Made by a program: the position numbers and the translations under genes
Shown here: in pieces, positions 24,181 through 35,799 of the stretch
Layout: every line of letters begins with the position of its first letter
How positions within the stretch are numbered: position 1 is the first letter of the stretch
Source of the DNA: Pseudoscleropodium purum
Lineage: Eukaryota; Streptophyta; Bryopsida; Hypnales; Brachytheciaceae
Reading direction: 5' to 3'
Assembly (NCBI GenBank): GCA_963969395.1
Contig: OZ017802.1
Span: 9,054,501 to 9,118,500, forward strand
Length of the DNA: 64,000 nt
Notes under the pieces: generated by a model
Seen by the model: the letters and a program-made list of their open reading frames with translations, nothing else
Told to the model about the DNA's origin: nothing
The model's database searches: none

Positions 24181-24876
24181 CTAGGTATGTTTCAAAATAG
24201 TTGCCAACCATACGTGCCTAACACTTAGTTCAATGAACATGCATGAAAAAAGAACCTAACATTTATAACCTAAAACACTTCAACAACTTGAAACTCGTAG
24301 CTTTAAACAATCTCAATAGTCATTCAAGCTAGGAAAAATGCAAAAGTCGATTGCCTTGTATATCACTCAAAACCAAGCACATGTGGAAATTACACACACA
24401 ATCTCATCCATCATTTGAATTGGAAAAATGCAATAGCTACATTAGGGTTTAAGATAAATATCATCTTGCACAACCATGCCCGTTTGCCAAAACCAAAGCA
24501 AAGTTACAACATGACTGAGAAATCCTAAAGCCCGCCCTCACAAATAAATAAATAATACTATCACTAACAATGACAGATTCCATGCAAAGATCAAAATCAC
24601 AGCGTTGCTAACATGCAACAAAGGATTGATCCAAGAAGAAAAAATCACACAAACAACCACGAAATCACACATGCTCACCTCCATGCTGTAAGGTGCCTTA
24701 GTCTATAAGCACGTTGTGGTCTCATTTCCAATGGTTCAAAACTCCCAATAGCTCCTTTGTATAGAAAACAAGATTCTAATCTACGCACAAGACATGTGGG
24801 CCCTAAAGAATCATCTACAAAATTATATTTTGAAAAAATTTGGATCTATTATAAAGAAGTGAGATGGCAAGTGTGA

Positions 24877-25144
24877 GAGCATCCCAACCAATGGCTTCCC
24901 TATCTCTATGTAGATGAAAAAGACCAAATATAGGGATAGGGAATGCTCTTCCTCACTAGTATTGCTCTACCCTAAACTTGTAGGGAAGTTGACTTTGAGC
25001 TCCCTAAATCTCCCCTTGTATAGAGAATTGGGCATTGAATTCCCTAAATATTTAGGGATAGAAAACCTTAGTGGGGAATTTTCTTCCCTATCCAGATGAA
25101 ATTCATCAGGATAGGGATAGGGAATGCCCTTGGTGGGGATGCTC
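24877..25144. mobile_element. PIF/Harbinger-like MITE
   Basis: The left end GAGCATCCCAACCAATGGC and the complement of the right end, GAGCATCCCCACCAAGGGC, are terminal inverted repeats that continue into TTCCCTATC.CTAT and GATGAA words. The flanks are TGA on both sides (24874-24876 and 25145-25147), a 3-bp target duplication. The GAGCATCyCCA start is common in plant PIF/Harbinger-type MITEs. Internal words such as CCCTAAA, AGGGATAG and TTCCCTA repeat many times in both orientations. Confidence 0.75.
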
Positions 25145-25614
25145 TGAGTAAGTCACTGCCAATGACGAGGGTGGTATGCCAACACAAAAAGTACCCCATC
25201 GACCATAATCCTGATTTCAATCCAACAACATGAAACTAAGTTTTTGATTGTCCAACTACAACAGGGATTCCACTGAACCTTACTAAAATTTACTCAAGCT
25301 CTTGATAACTCTCATTTAACATTGAGACCACAAATAGACTTCTTTTACTATTGCAAAAGTCATTCATGGGCTTCTTATCATAGCTTATCAGCTCTTGATT
25401 ATGAACTTCATCTATTACTAATCCCTAAGAAACACAAGTAATTCTAATCACAGTAAACAGCGTAGTACTTAATCTATAAACTCATTTTGATAAGTAGAAC
25501 TATTGCACAATCCTAGAGAATAATGTTCTGCTTTACATGAAAAATACTTCACAAGTTGAGGTTTGTATCCTGGAGCAGAAAAACCTATATAATCCAACCT
25601 CTCAAGTTTGAGAT
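25145..25614. other. Intergenic, no gene seen
   Basis: No supported gene or repeat boundary. Confidence 0.35.
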
Positions 25615-26100
25615 GTCTTAACCCCTAGACGTCTGGATCCATTTCCAAATTTGACAATTCGGGAAAAAATGCTATAAAGTGTTATTTGGAAGAATATTTT
25701 GGAATTGATGTACAAATGAAAGTTGTAGATTTTGAATTGTAGATTCTATCCATACACTTAGATTTACTAGTGCTATCACCAATATTTTTCTACAAATTTT
25801 GAAAGGGGAATTTCAAAATTCCTTCAAAATTCAATGACAAGCAAACTATTATCATATTATAAGAAACTTGTTGGAACAATTTGAAATGAGGTTATCTTGA
25901 TATGGTGATTTTTTGAAATTTTTGTGTTCATTACATCTAGGACCTCATTTTTGCTAATTTGGTTTTGAACTAGAGTCAATGCAATTTGACCACTTGACAT
26001 ACTTCCGCATTTGTAATTTTAAAGAAAAATAGTATTCTAGTAACACCAAATCCAACCATTAGATAAGACAAGAACTTAATAGAGTATCACCAAAAATTAG
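25615..26100 (-). repeat. Dispersed repeat that seems to hold an empty insertion site
   Basis: Its reverse complement matches two separate pieces of the 35-37 kb region: 26100 to 25935 matches about 35800-35950, and 25925 to 25615 matches about 36980-37290. Shared words include GTCAAGTGGT, AAATTGCATTGACT, GCAAAAATGAGGTC, TTTCAAAAAATCACCATATC and AATATTGGTGATAGCA. The 1-kb element at 35954-36969 is absent here, so the join near 25930-25950 appears to be the unoccupied site. Confidence 0.65.
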
Positions 26101-29100
26101 GATGACTTTCATCCAAGCAGGAATGAAACAGAAACAAGAACTTCAATCTATTCATCATCCAAAAAATGGACATCGGAGTGCTCCAGGGTTAATTAAGGAA
26201 TTACTAGAATTGAGAACCTTGAAGTTCAACAAATAATCAACATTGTGCATCATTCTTCATTTCACTACCTTGAAAACGCAATTAATGATGATATCGCAGT
26301 ACCTCCACCCTCCAACTTTCAATGGTGTTTTTGACTGCATTAGGTTGCGTTCTTTTTAATTCAGATTTGGAAGACTTTGTTCTGTAGCTGTATGTAAACA
26401 AACAAATATTGAGACTGTTACATTAAGTTGAAATCATTACTGCACCCAAATCGGAGAATTGAATAAAACGATGGTTAACACGTTTTCCTACAACCTTGTC
26501 TAAAGGTCAACATGTAATTGGTTTCAAGTGTGCATGCCAAGAATTACCCTCCTAAAACTACTTCACTCAATTCCACATCAAATTAAAGCTTCATTGAATT
26601 GGAAACCCTACAAAGCTTCTAATCTGACAAAAAAATTGATTTACACTCGCAATTTAGGGCAAAAGAGCCCTTGTCTATCAATTTCCAAATAGAGCTCAAG
26701 AGAATCATCCACTGCCTCTCTCTTCGCAACTTCTCCACCTCAAATCAAACTCCAATAAAACAAAAGAAGCCTTTAGCTTAACCTAAAGTACTGCCACAAT
26801 TGTATAATCGACAGTTCTACACAATTAATTCTCAACTCAAATGAACTCAAAGAAAATTTCACTAAAAACCTAAAGTACACCCAACGCACCTACGATTCAG
26901 CAAGAAAAATCAAGAGTGCGGCAACGCGTAGACGCAGGTGTCCGGATGCTCACTTACACCATCTCTCACCACATGGAACATTTCAGCGAAGAGACTCAAG
27001 GAAAGCTCAATAAAAACATGATGAATTCATATAAACTTTACCCTTCAAGTGAAGCCTAACCCCAGCAATTTCTAAACTCTGCCTAGTGCTTGCCCATACC
27101 CACTCTCAATCAAGCATACCAAATTTCAGTTTCCAAAAAAAACAAAATTTCATTTTGAACAAGTTTTTAAAGTCAATTTTCATAATTTTACATAATATTT
27201 TATTGAAAACAATTTATGATGAATTTTTTAAAATTCAATTGCATAGATATGAAGGGAACATGCATATGCACATCTTTCATATTAAAAATTACCCCCTTAA
27301 GTAACAAACAAATGAGCAATGAAGAGTTCAATTAAAAGTGTTGTTTGATCAAACTTTGAAGAAATAAATATTGCTATATTTTAACTAGCTTTTGGCATTG
27401 TACCATCATGCTCAAATGTTACAAAATTAGTTACTATGTGAAGGGCAAATAGAAAAATTGAATTACAACATGTGATATTTATTGTACAAAATTTGGGCAT
27501 TGTGACCTCATCATTGAAATCTCTATAGAAAGAATTGTGGGACTTTCTTGGAGATACTTGTTTGAAGGGAAGATGTCCATATAGATGTTTCCTACATATC
27601 TATGCTATCAAATTCAAAAAATTCATCACCAATGTTTGTCAATGAATTGTCTCATATTACCATGAAAATTAAATTTAAAAAATCACCAAAAATGGAGTTT
27701 TGGATTTTGAAAGTGAAATTTGGTATACTTGATTGGGATTGCATAAGGATGCAATGATAATTATGCTGACTAAAATTAAAAAAATTTAATCCACATTATA
27801 CAAAATTTTCTAAATTGCTCAAATAGGCAATTTATAAATGAGTGGTGCTTGATTATACAATATGTAGTACACCATCCGTGCTTATTTGTTCTCATGTCTA
27901 GAACAATTTTAAAGAAAACATAAATCATATAAATTAAAAAATTCTAGTATATAATGTGAAATGAAACCTTCCCCTGGTTGCCTTTTCTGTGCTAAGTTAT
28001 CAAACTTTGAATCTTCTTAAGAAAAAATATTTCTCTACATATTAAGAGTCTAGAGTAAGGGCTTCAAAAAATGAAACTTTAACCCTAAAGGTTTATGACT
28101 ATGTTTCAACAAAAAAACTAGCTCTAAAAAGCCATTTCCAATGCAAAGAAGCTACCGTGAGAACAAACTACTTTATTTTTTTGCATATTTAGCCATAGGA
28201 TCTTGCATTAGATTTGTATGAGAGTATGTAGAAAATAATTCAAATTCTTTCACCATATAACTTGTAAGATATTAATGTTCATAATAAAAAGAAAAGATTT
28301 TTTTTTCAAGTGTTTAATTATTGAAGACTCAAATCTTAATTGGGCAATGTAAATTTTATACCAAATTAAGAAGAATGTATGCACATTATTTTAGAGGTTC
28401 ACATGATTTGAACCTATATGGTAAATGGTGTTCACAATACAATATGTTTGTCTTTAAAAATTAGATTAGAAATAGAAAATTTTATATGAATGAATTTCAT
28501 GAATATTAAATTTTTAAAATGTATAAATAGCTTAAAATCTAAAGCTATTTTTACCCCAAAAGTGCTCAAAACTTGAAACAGGCTACGTTGTCATCTAGGG
28601 CTGATTAGAAAGGAATTTTCATATAATGTGAACTTAAGCTATAAATTCATTTCAATTATATACCAAAAATCTCATGAATGTTCTTATTACCATCAATAGC
28701 ATTGAGACTTTTCAATCCGTGGTGTCTTTCCAAATATGTTGATATAGGGACAAACAACCATCACACAACATCTAGTAAGGTCCAATAGAGTCAATCTTAA
28801 GTTGAATTTCAAATAAATTATCTTCTCTTTATGATTTTGACATAATATTTTAAGTCCCACTTTCATGAAGTCACTCAATTTAATGAACACATATTCACAT
28901 TCTAAATTTAGATTCATTATTATAGTGAGATTTCAAATTGTTGCAATTGTTGCAAATGACCTTACTATTGGATATTGATGTCATGCATATATACTTGACA
29001 CTTGTTTAATACAACATAGGATGTCAGACATCTAATACATCACTAAAACCTCGAAATATGTCCACCAAGACAATCCTATTTTCAATAGATTTTCATTATT

Positions 29101-31059
29101 ATTGTATAGTCCCTTTGTCAAGAATCAAAGTAGTATTTCTTTATATATCAACTATAGTAGCATAATTCATTCTCTAAAGTTCATTTTTGTCTTAGGATTG
29201 TAAATGAAAATTGTATAAGAATTCTTGAATTCCACTCAAGTTTTGAAGTTTCATAGAAAATTATGTTAAAAATTTATATTTTAGAATTTTGATAATGAAA
29301 CTTTTCTTTATGATCCCATGCTTCACCCTTTTTGTATTGTTCTTTGCCATCACATTTTTATTGAAAAGTTTCTAAGGAGCATTTATCACCTATTTTTCTA
29401 ATTTGTATCATTATAAAAGGATTTAAATGCTTGAGAAATTTTCAACCATTATGTGCAGAGAAATTTGTTTTGATTTCTTTTAGTCATTGATCATTTGACC
29501 AAAGATGTCCTAGTCTTGAAAGAGTGCCATCTTCACAAGCTCATAAGAGAACAATTCCATGTAGATCAATTTTGGTAATCGATCACATGCAAGATGATGA
29601 AGTTCAACACAATAGCATTAAGTGTATTAAAAAAAGTGCAACAATTTAAGAAAATGACAAAATGCCAATATAATACAATTGATAATTCTACAAGTAGTTG
29701 TTGGAATTTTTTAAAGTATTTTTGTACTAAAAAATGAAAGAAAACATAGAAGTGATATTGGTAATAGTGAGAAGGTGTGACATTGAAAGCAACAACTGTG
29801 GTGAAGTATCAAAACCACTTTTTTTTTAAAGAATAGAACCCATTTCACACCCTCAACCAAACTGTAATCTTCTCATAGATTTTAGGATGAAACCGTTGCA
29901 AATACTTAATACCACATATTTATTGCTCTAAGATATGTCATTTTAGCAACAGATGACCATCTTGCTTCAAATTTTCAGCACCAACTCAAATAAAATGTTT
30001 AGCACTCTTGAAATGTATCAATCAACCAAGTGCGCAATTCTGAAGTAATATTATCAATATTAGTAATGCAAGGTGCCATTGAACCTTTCATTTGGATAAA
30101 GCACATTATTCAACGTGAGTTATATTTCAACTTCAATGGTAGTTTCATAAATTGGAAGTTAGAACTAAAGGCTCAATTCATTTTATTCTTCCAAAATTGA
30201 TTCTATAATATGGCCTAACATTGCATCACAATAGACATTGACTCATCTAGTTGGTGAGAGAAATTAGAAGTAGTTGCTAAAGATTGAGACTGTTCAATAT
30301 TTGGAATTTGTATTGGGAGATGCCAAAATGGACATGAGGATCGCATTAGAGAATTTTTGGGCTCAAGGAAGGTCGCTTCAAGCAGGTGCATTGAGAACTG
30401 TCTTCCCTTGCAATTCTAGGGAAGGGTTGTTCCCAACAAAAAAATTACTCTTGAAATGAAGAAAAAAATAGAAAAAAAATTTCATGTTTTTTGGAAAGAA
30501 AATTCTTTTTTTTGGATGTGGCAATTGCTATGACATGTTAGTGAGTTGTCACGGCCCTTTGTGGGGTTGTTCCCGCAATGTGGGAACCTACAACCCTCCC
30601 AAGGGTGAAAAAATCCTCTAAGTCTAGTGTTAATCATCTTAGTTACTCAACAACCAGTAGTTGGTTTTTTTCCAACCTTGCTGAATAAGACCCAACTAAC
30701 TATAACTCCTCTTAGAGTGAGATTTTTACATGTATTGTATATAGTTATTTTTTTTACATTTGCATCTTGTATACTTTAAGTTACAAATTTACCAAATTTT
30801 GAAATCATAAGAAGACTTTTGCACATGCTATTGGAAGTTATCTAAGCTACTTGAAAAATTTAAGGCAAGATAATTTTTGATCCAAACACTTGAGCAAAAA
30901 AAATATTTATTTTCACTAAGGGGATACAAATTCACACCTTGTATCAAAATTTTGTGAACATTTGACCAAAATTGACTTCATAGGAACCTATCTCAAATAT
31001 TTTGCTTACATTCAAAGGACACTTGGTCCTTTAGGAGCTAAGACAATCCAAATCACCAA
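26101..31059. other. AT-rich intergenic DNA, no gene seen
   Basis: No open frame with a recognisable domain. About 28070-28300 is a partial inverted copy of the TTAACCCCTAAA family (TTTAACCCTAAAGG, GACTATGTTTCAAC, ATAGGATCTTGCA). A GC-richer patch at 30380-30620 with repeated GGGTTGTTCCC words has no clear identity. Confidence 0.45.
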
Positions 31060-31826
31060 ATCCTTTGTCTAAGGGTGATAGCAAGAAACTACATCTCTAT
31101 CATTTTCTATCACAAGTAAGATGTTAATTTTTTTTGGCCATAATTTTGCATTTGGGCTCTAAATGACTCAAGATTTATAGGTAAGGTATTTATGACTATT
31201 ATAAACCTTGTCTATTTATTTTTTTAACTTTCAAAAATCTTTTAACATTCAAGGAAATAGACCCTAATTTTTGTCACATTTGCCAATTTGGAAGGATTTA
31301 ACACTATTTAATACCCCAAAAACCTAATTTGAAGCTAAAATTTAAAGAAAATGGTCTTCTAATAGACTTATAACTACAATTCAAAGGAATTCTAAAGAAA
31401 ATTAATAGTATATTGTGTGGAAGTCCACAAAGTGAGCTTCTTTCTACTTGCATTTTGAAACATGTAAAATATTATTTTTGTGGTTCTTTTTGTGAATGAC
31501 TATCTCTATAAAGTAATTACAAATGGAAAAAAATATTTTATTTTATTTGTTTTGTTTTATCTCCTATTTTTACAAATGAAGATATTGAAGTGTTTTTTTT
31601 TGTTTTTTTTTTTGAGATTTGGCACTTTTTTAGTTTTCCTACTTAGAGAATTTTATTATGCATTTTTTTAGTAATTACCTTCATTTTAAGGTGCATACAT
31701 TAGCAATATTCTTAAAATTTTATTATTTTTTAATATTAAAGCACTTCATAAAATTAAGCATGAGTGCTATAAAAACACAACAAAATCAGTAGGTGTTTGT
31801 TGCAATCACCCCTAAAAGGACCTCTC
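31060..31826. mobile_element. Possible TIR element sharing the foldback terminus
   Basis: The left side CCTTTGTCTAAGGGTGATAG and the complement of the right side CCTTTTAGGGGTGATTGCAA are imperfect inverted repeats that continue into CAAGAAAC or CAACAAAC. The word AGGGTgaTtGCAAgAAAC also ends the foldback at 9144-10470. The interior shows little self-complementarity, so this could be a shorter derivative or coincidence of degraded ends. Confidence 0.4.
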
Positions 31827-31973
31827 AAAGGTGTCCTAAAGATACTTGAACTTCTACCGAGTATCAAGATGCAAATTCCTATACTTTGACCTTTCTAACT
31901 CAACTAGTTGAATCTATATCAATCTAAGAAGCTCTCATTATATATTACTAATTCTTCTCATTAGAAAATTGCC

Positions 31974-32288
31974 ATGGACAAAAAATTTAATGTTTTAGCT
32001 CAAAATAATACTTGCAATCTTGTTGATTACTATCTAGCTAATTATTCAATCATAAGCACTAAATGGCTCTTCCAATCTAAATACAATCATAATGTCTCTC
32101 TAAAAAGTTCAACTTGTAGCTCAAGGTTTGAATTCTCTCACTGGGGAAAAATTGATTACTCCAAAGTATTTTTTTTTATTAAACAAACCTCTTTAAGCTT
32201 TTTATTGGCTCTTGTCACTATCTTTGACTATTACATCTATCAAATGGATGTTAATATATTATCACGGCCTTCTTCAATGGTGTTTTAA
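31974..32288 (+). pseudogene. Ty1/copia reverse-transcriptase fragment
   Basis: A 104-codon open stretch with the start of the copia reverse transcriptase: the order (F)NVLAQNNTCNLVD, IISTKWLFQSKYN, FEFSHWGKIDYSKVF, KQTSLSFLLALVTIFDYYI and YQMDV matches the family pattern (aL..NnTW.LV, KWvfk.K, gf.Q..GiDY.e.F, QMDVktAFLnG). The KARLVA block and the catalytic YVDD region are lost, and the frame stops after QMDV. No integrase or LTR is recognisable nearby. It ends about 0.7 kb before the eL14 gene. Confidence 0.75.
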
Positions 32289-32870
32289 GAGGAAAAATAG
32301 TCATTGCACAATATGAAGGCTACATTAAATCAAGTGAAGAAAATCAAGTGTGATGCTTGAGGATATTCTAAACTTGTTCTTTTTAACCCTTAAAGGATGG
32401 ATTGGTGATTGTGAAAATCATCCCTTTGAATATTGTGGGAATCATTGACTTAAAAAAATGCAAAACCACTCATTGAAAGTCAAACTAGTATAGAAGACCT
32501 TCCCTTTCCTCAACAAAATTTTGAGGATGATTAACTATAGTTTTTGTCTTATACAAAAAGATTCTTTGAAATTCATCAGAAACAAACATCTATATCGTCA
32601 TTTATGGGTTAACTTCAATATTTCAATATTATTGAATTTGTCTTACAATCTCCATTGATAGAAGGTACAACAAGAAAAAATGCATTGGAATTTTGAATTT
32701 ATAACCTTTGTTGCTAAGATTTTGATGTTACTATAGAATTATGTACTAAGGGAGTGTGCAATTATGGAGGTTTGGATGTAAGTTACCTCTTCATCCAAGA
32801 AGGGGTATCTCGATGACGCTGAACTGCTGCTTTGAGACCTAGACTTGGGACCTGAGAAGGGGATGTGAAA
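32289..32870. other. Decayed sequence upstream of eL14
   Basis: AT-rich, probably further copia debris to about 32730. CpG words start at about 32810, where the eL14 promoter begins. Confidence 0.4.
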
Positions 32871-32877
32871 TTAGGAT

Positions 32878-32898
32878 TAGGGTTTGGCGATAGGCCCA
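32878..32898 (+). promoter_or_regulatory. Telo-box and site II element of eL14
   Basis: TAGGGTTT (telo-box, 32878-32885) is followed 7 bp later by GGCCCA (site II, 32893-32898). This pairing is typical of plant ribosomal-protein promoters, where TCP-type and telo-box-binding factors act. It lies about 100 bp before the start codon. Confidence 0.75.
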
Positions 32899-32992
32899 GG
32901 CTGAATTGGACGAGCTCGTGCGTCGGAAGTTCTTTTGCTGCGAAGCGCCGTCGTCGTTCTCTTCCTTCAAGCCTTAGCAGCGGCTCTTAGCC

Positions 32993-33394
32993 ATGGTGTT
33001 CCGCAGGTTTGTCGAGATCGGGCGCATTGCTCTGATCAATTACGGGCCTCAGTATGGCAAGCTGGTCGTAATCGTGGACGTGATTGACCAAAACAGGGCA
33101 CTCATCGATTCCCCTGACATGGTCCGGACGCAGATTAACTTCAAGCGTTTATCTCTTACCGATATTGTGATTGAAATTCCCAGGATGCCGAAAAAGAAGG
33201 TGCTCGAGGAGGCTATTGAGAAGGGTGAAGTGTACAGCAAGTGGGAGAACAGCGCCTGGGGGCGCAAGCTTGCTGTGCGGGCGAAGCGGGCCAGTTTGAA
33301 CGACTTCGACCGCTTCAAGGTTATGGTGGCCCGTGTCAAGAGGAGTTCCATTGTTCGTAGAGAACTCGGAAAGCTCAGGAGGGAGAAAGCTTAG
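32993..33394 (+). CDS. RPL14: 60S ribosomal protein eL14
   Basis: An intact 133-codon frame encoding cytosolic large-subunit protein eL14. The N-terminal half carries the SH3-like barrel ([31 protein letters not shown], residues 5-40) followed by the family's [12 protein letters not shown] block (about residues 50-61). The basic C-terminal half has [18 protein letters not shown] and [15 protein letters not shown] (about residues 83-117). Length matches plant eL14 (about 134 residues). The start lies in gccATGg, a good plant context. Plant eL14 genes usually have introns; none interrupts this frame, and the sequence after codon 4 (CGCAG|GTTTG) looks like a joined exon boundary. It could be a retrocopy that gained or kept a promoter, or a gene that simply lost introns. 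The telo-box/site II pair upstream and the unbroken, CpG-rich frame argue that it is expressed. The protein family is certain; the retrogene idea is not. Confidence 0.95.
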   Translation: MVFRRFVEIGRIALINYGPQYGKLVVIVDVIDQNRALIDSPDMVRTQINFKRLSLTDIVIEIPRMPKKKVLEEAIEKGEVYSKWENSAWGRKLAVRAKRASLNDFDRFKVMVARVKRSSIVRRELGKLRREKA

Positions 33395-34700
33395 AATGTC
33401 TGCAGGTATAGTTGGTTTTCCAACTATTTTAGGGTTAGGTCTCAATTGTGGAGCTTTGTGCCCTTCGAATTTCAGGGGTCGCAGCTGATTGAGATGCGGT
33501 TAAGTTACGTCATATATGCGCTGTTATTAAGAGAAATGGTAATGCCGCTCGTAATTCTGATAAATTGACACCGGATTGCTTTTCACTGCTTTGGGAATTG
33601 GCTTAGTGACTTTTGCAGATCTGTATGCCCTAATCTTTTATCATTTTGGGCCTATATTTTCACCCTAAAGTTGGTTATTGGATTATAATGCGAATTATGG
33701 CCTGCTTAAGAGGCACCTTAGTGCTCTAGCAAGCAGACAACAATTCTTTTGTGTGGCTTCATTTTCTGCATTGTCCAGGGATGGGGAAGGTTATGCGCTA
33801 GATTCTTGCACGTCTGTTACCAAATTCGGTCGGAATGCTCTTGTCTCGTTTAGAGTATTGACTTGGTTGTTCTCGATGGCAATTTGCAGGGTTCTGTGAT
33901 GGAAGTCGCAAATATTTGAGTTGTCCTCCGCGGTGCACATCTGAATTTGTAGAAGACCAGTTGTGTTACATTTTTATTATCTATAAATCCTTTTTGGCTA
34001 AGAAATTGTCACCCTCTCAATTTGAGTCTTTAGGTCAGTGGTGCATATTCATTTTTGAGCTCTGGTCGTTTTCGATGCAATGCAATGCTTAATAGCGCTG
34101 AGTTGTTAACATACCTTAGATAATTTCAGTCTATAGGTCATAACAGTATTGGCATGACGTCGATTAATTTTCATGAAGATCTTCGGTGCCCTTCTCGTCT
34201 GATCTGAATTCTAAGCACTCACTACACACTACGTTTCATGTAAGATTTCTGGGAGGTACGTTTTGTTTGAGAATTCTTATGCTTGTGGAGCGTTCAAGTC
34301 GACAAACTTCAGAGCTTAGCTCATTCTCGAATTTGTTGCTGGGATATAAACGTCACTTGTTGAAAATCTACTAAGCTTATATCAAAGGTTGTCAGAGTAG
34401 GTCAAAGGATTCTCTTTTTATGGAAAAGAGAGCTTCTTTAAACCCTCATTCTTCAGGGACTAGGTTGCTTAAACCCTAGGTGAACCTGGCTGCTACTATG
34501 GTCGACCGCAGTGTTTTTCGAGTATCAATTGCCTTTTCTTGTTCGTAATGGGGTTTGAAGGATCGAACCGTAAGATCTGAAGAAGATTTTTGTTGAGACT
34601 CTTGATATGACTTGTAGATCGGTTGATTAGAAGGTTTGAAAATGAGTGGTGACTAAGTCGGACAGGTGGTACTTTCTGTGTTTGCTTTTAAGAACAAAAA
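33395..34700 (+). other. eL14 3' flank, no second gene
   Basis: Higher GC and CpG than the intergenic background, with no coding frame I can support. It probably contains the eL14 3' untranslated region and possibly a decayed genic sequence. The AT-rich repeat landscape resumes at about 34680. Confidence 0.4.
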
Positions 34701-35089
34701 TCATAAAGACATGTAAAAATTCTGCAAAACCTTTAATATGATACACAAAATAGTGAAATTTGGTTGCCTCATGCTAATTTCTTGACAATCCACACTATAT
34801 AAGTATTCTTTGCTATTGTACAATGATGCATTTAATCTAGAGCCATGTGTATGGCATAGATTAGTGCACTAGTCCAAGGTGTGGTTTACAGAGTTGTATG
34901 CCCTTCCATGTGTACAAGCATTGATCCATGAGGTAATTAATTTTAGGTAAGGCAACCTAATTGCGAAGGCAACCCAATTGCACTATTTTGTGTAGAGGAA
35001 GAATATTATAGAGATATCCGTGAAGTTGTGCGACCATAGTACAAGGAGAGGGTATAAAAATTGTACACCAAATACTTGATTAAGGTAAA

Positions 35090-35560
35090 ATGGCTTATAA
35101 TGGTCAAAATAAGGAATTTGGTCTCATGGTGTTATTGAAATTTTTCAATTTTTTTTCCACATAAAGACAAGTGCAGGAAACAATGAAAGCAATTGAAAAA
35201 ATATTTTTTCAATAAAGTAAAAATTTTCTATTAATTTTTGAAGTGTTCAATGCATTATTATCCAAAAAAGTCTATAGACTACTTCATAACCAACAAAATC
35301 TGAATCCATAATGCTAATCTAACTCATCTAAAGGAGTCATAATATTTTCTAATATGAAAAAAACCTATAAAATCAAATCTTATAAAGAATTTACACTAAA
35401 AAGTTGGAAGCTTTGAAAAAAGTTACTAATCACTCCATTACTATCATGTAAGACATTGATGGTGGTCAAAATCTCACAAACTAGAAAAAACCCATGATGG
35501 GTCATTTTCAAGGTGTCTGTCATGGGTCATTTAACCATCATGGGCTGATTTGCCTTAAAC
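35090..35560 (+). repeat. Dispersed repeat, copy 1
   Basis: Aligns in the same orientation with 61480-61920 over about 440 bp; shared words include TTTTTCAATTTTTTTCCCAC (or close), ACCAACAAAATCTGAAT, TCAAAATCTCA and GGTGTCT.TCATggGTCAT. No terminal repeats or coding sequence were recognised. Confidence 0.6.
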
Positions 35561-35799
35561 ATTGTTTGGAACATGTGGTTCCGTATCATTTGAATGGTAA
35601 TGGGTTCTAAAATCTACAACACAGAAATCAAGTCACAAGAAACCAACAATCCAAGAGAGTGGTGTATCACAAAGATAATGAAAGAATATCCCTTAAGTGA
35701 TCCAATGTCCAAATTTTGGATAAAGAATTGATTGATAATTACTTTTCTTTCTCATTACTACTTAGATGAAAATCGTTCTAATTTGTAGAGATACTTTAA

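Noticed and set aside
33049..33445. Two minus-strand frames over eL14
   Set aside because: Shadows of the eL14 coding sequence.
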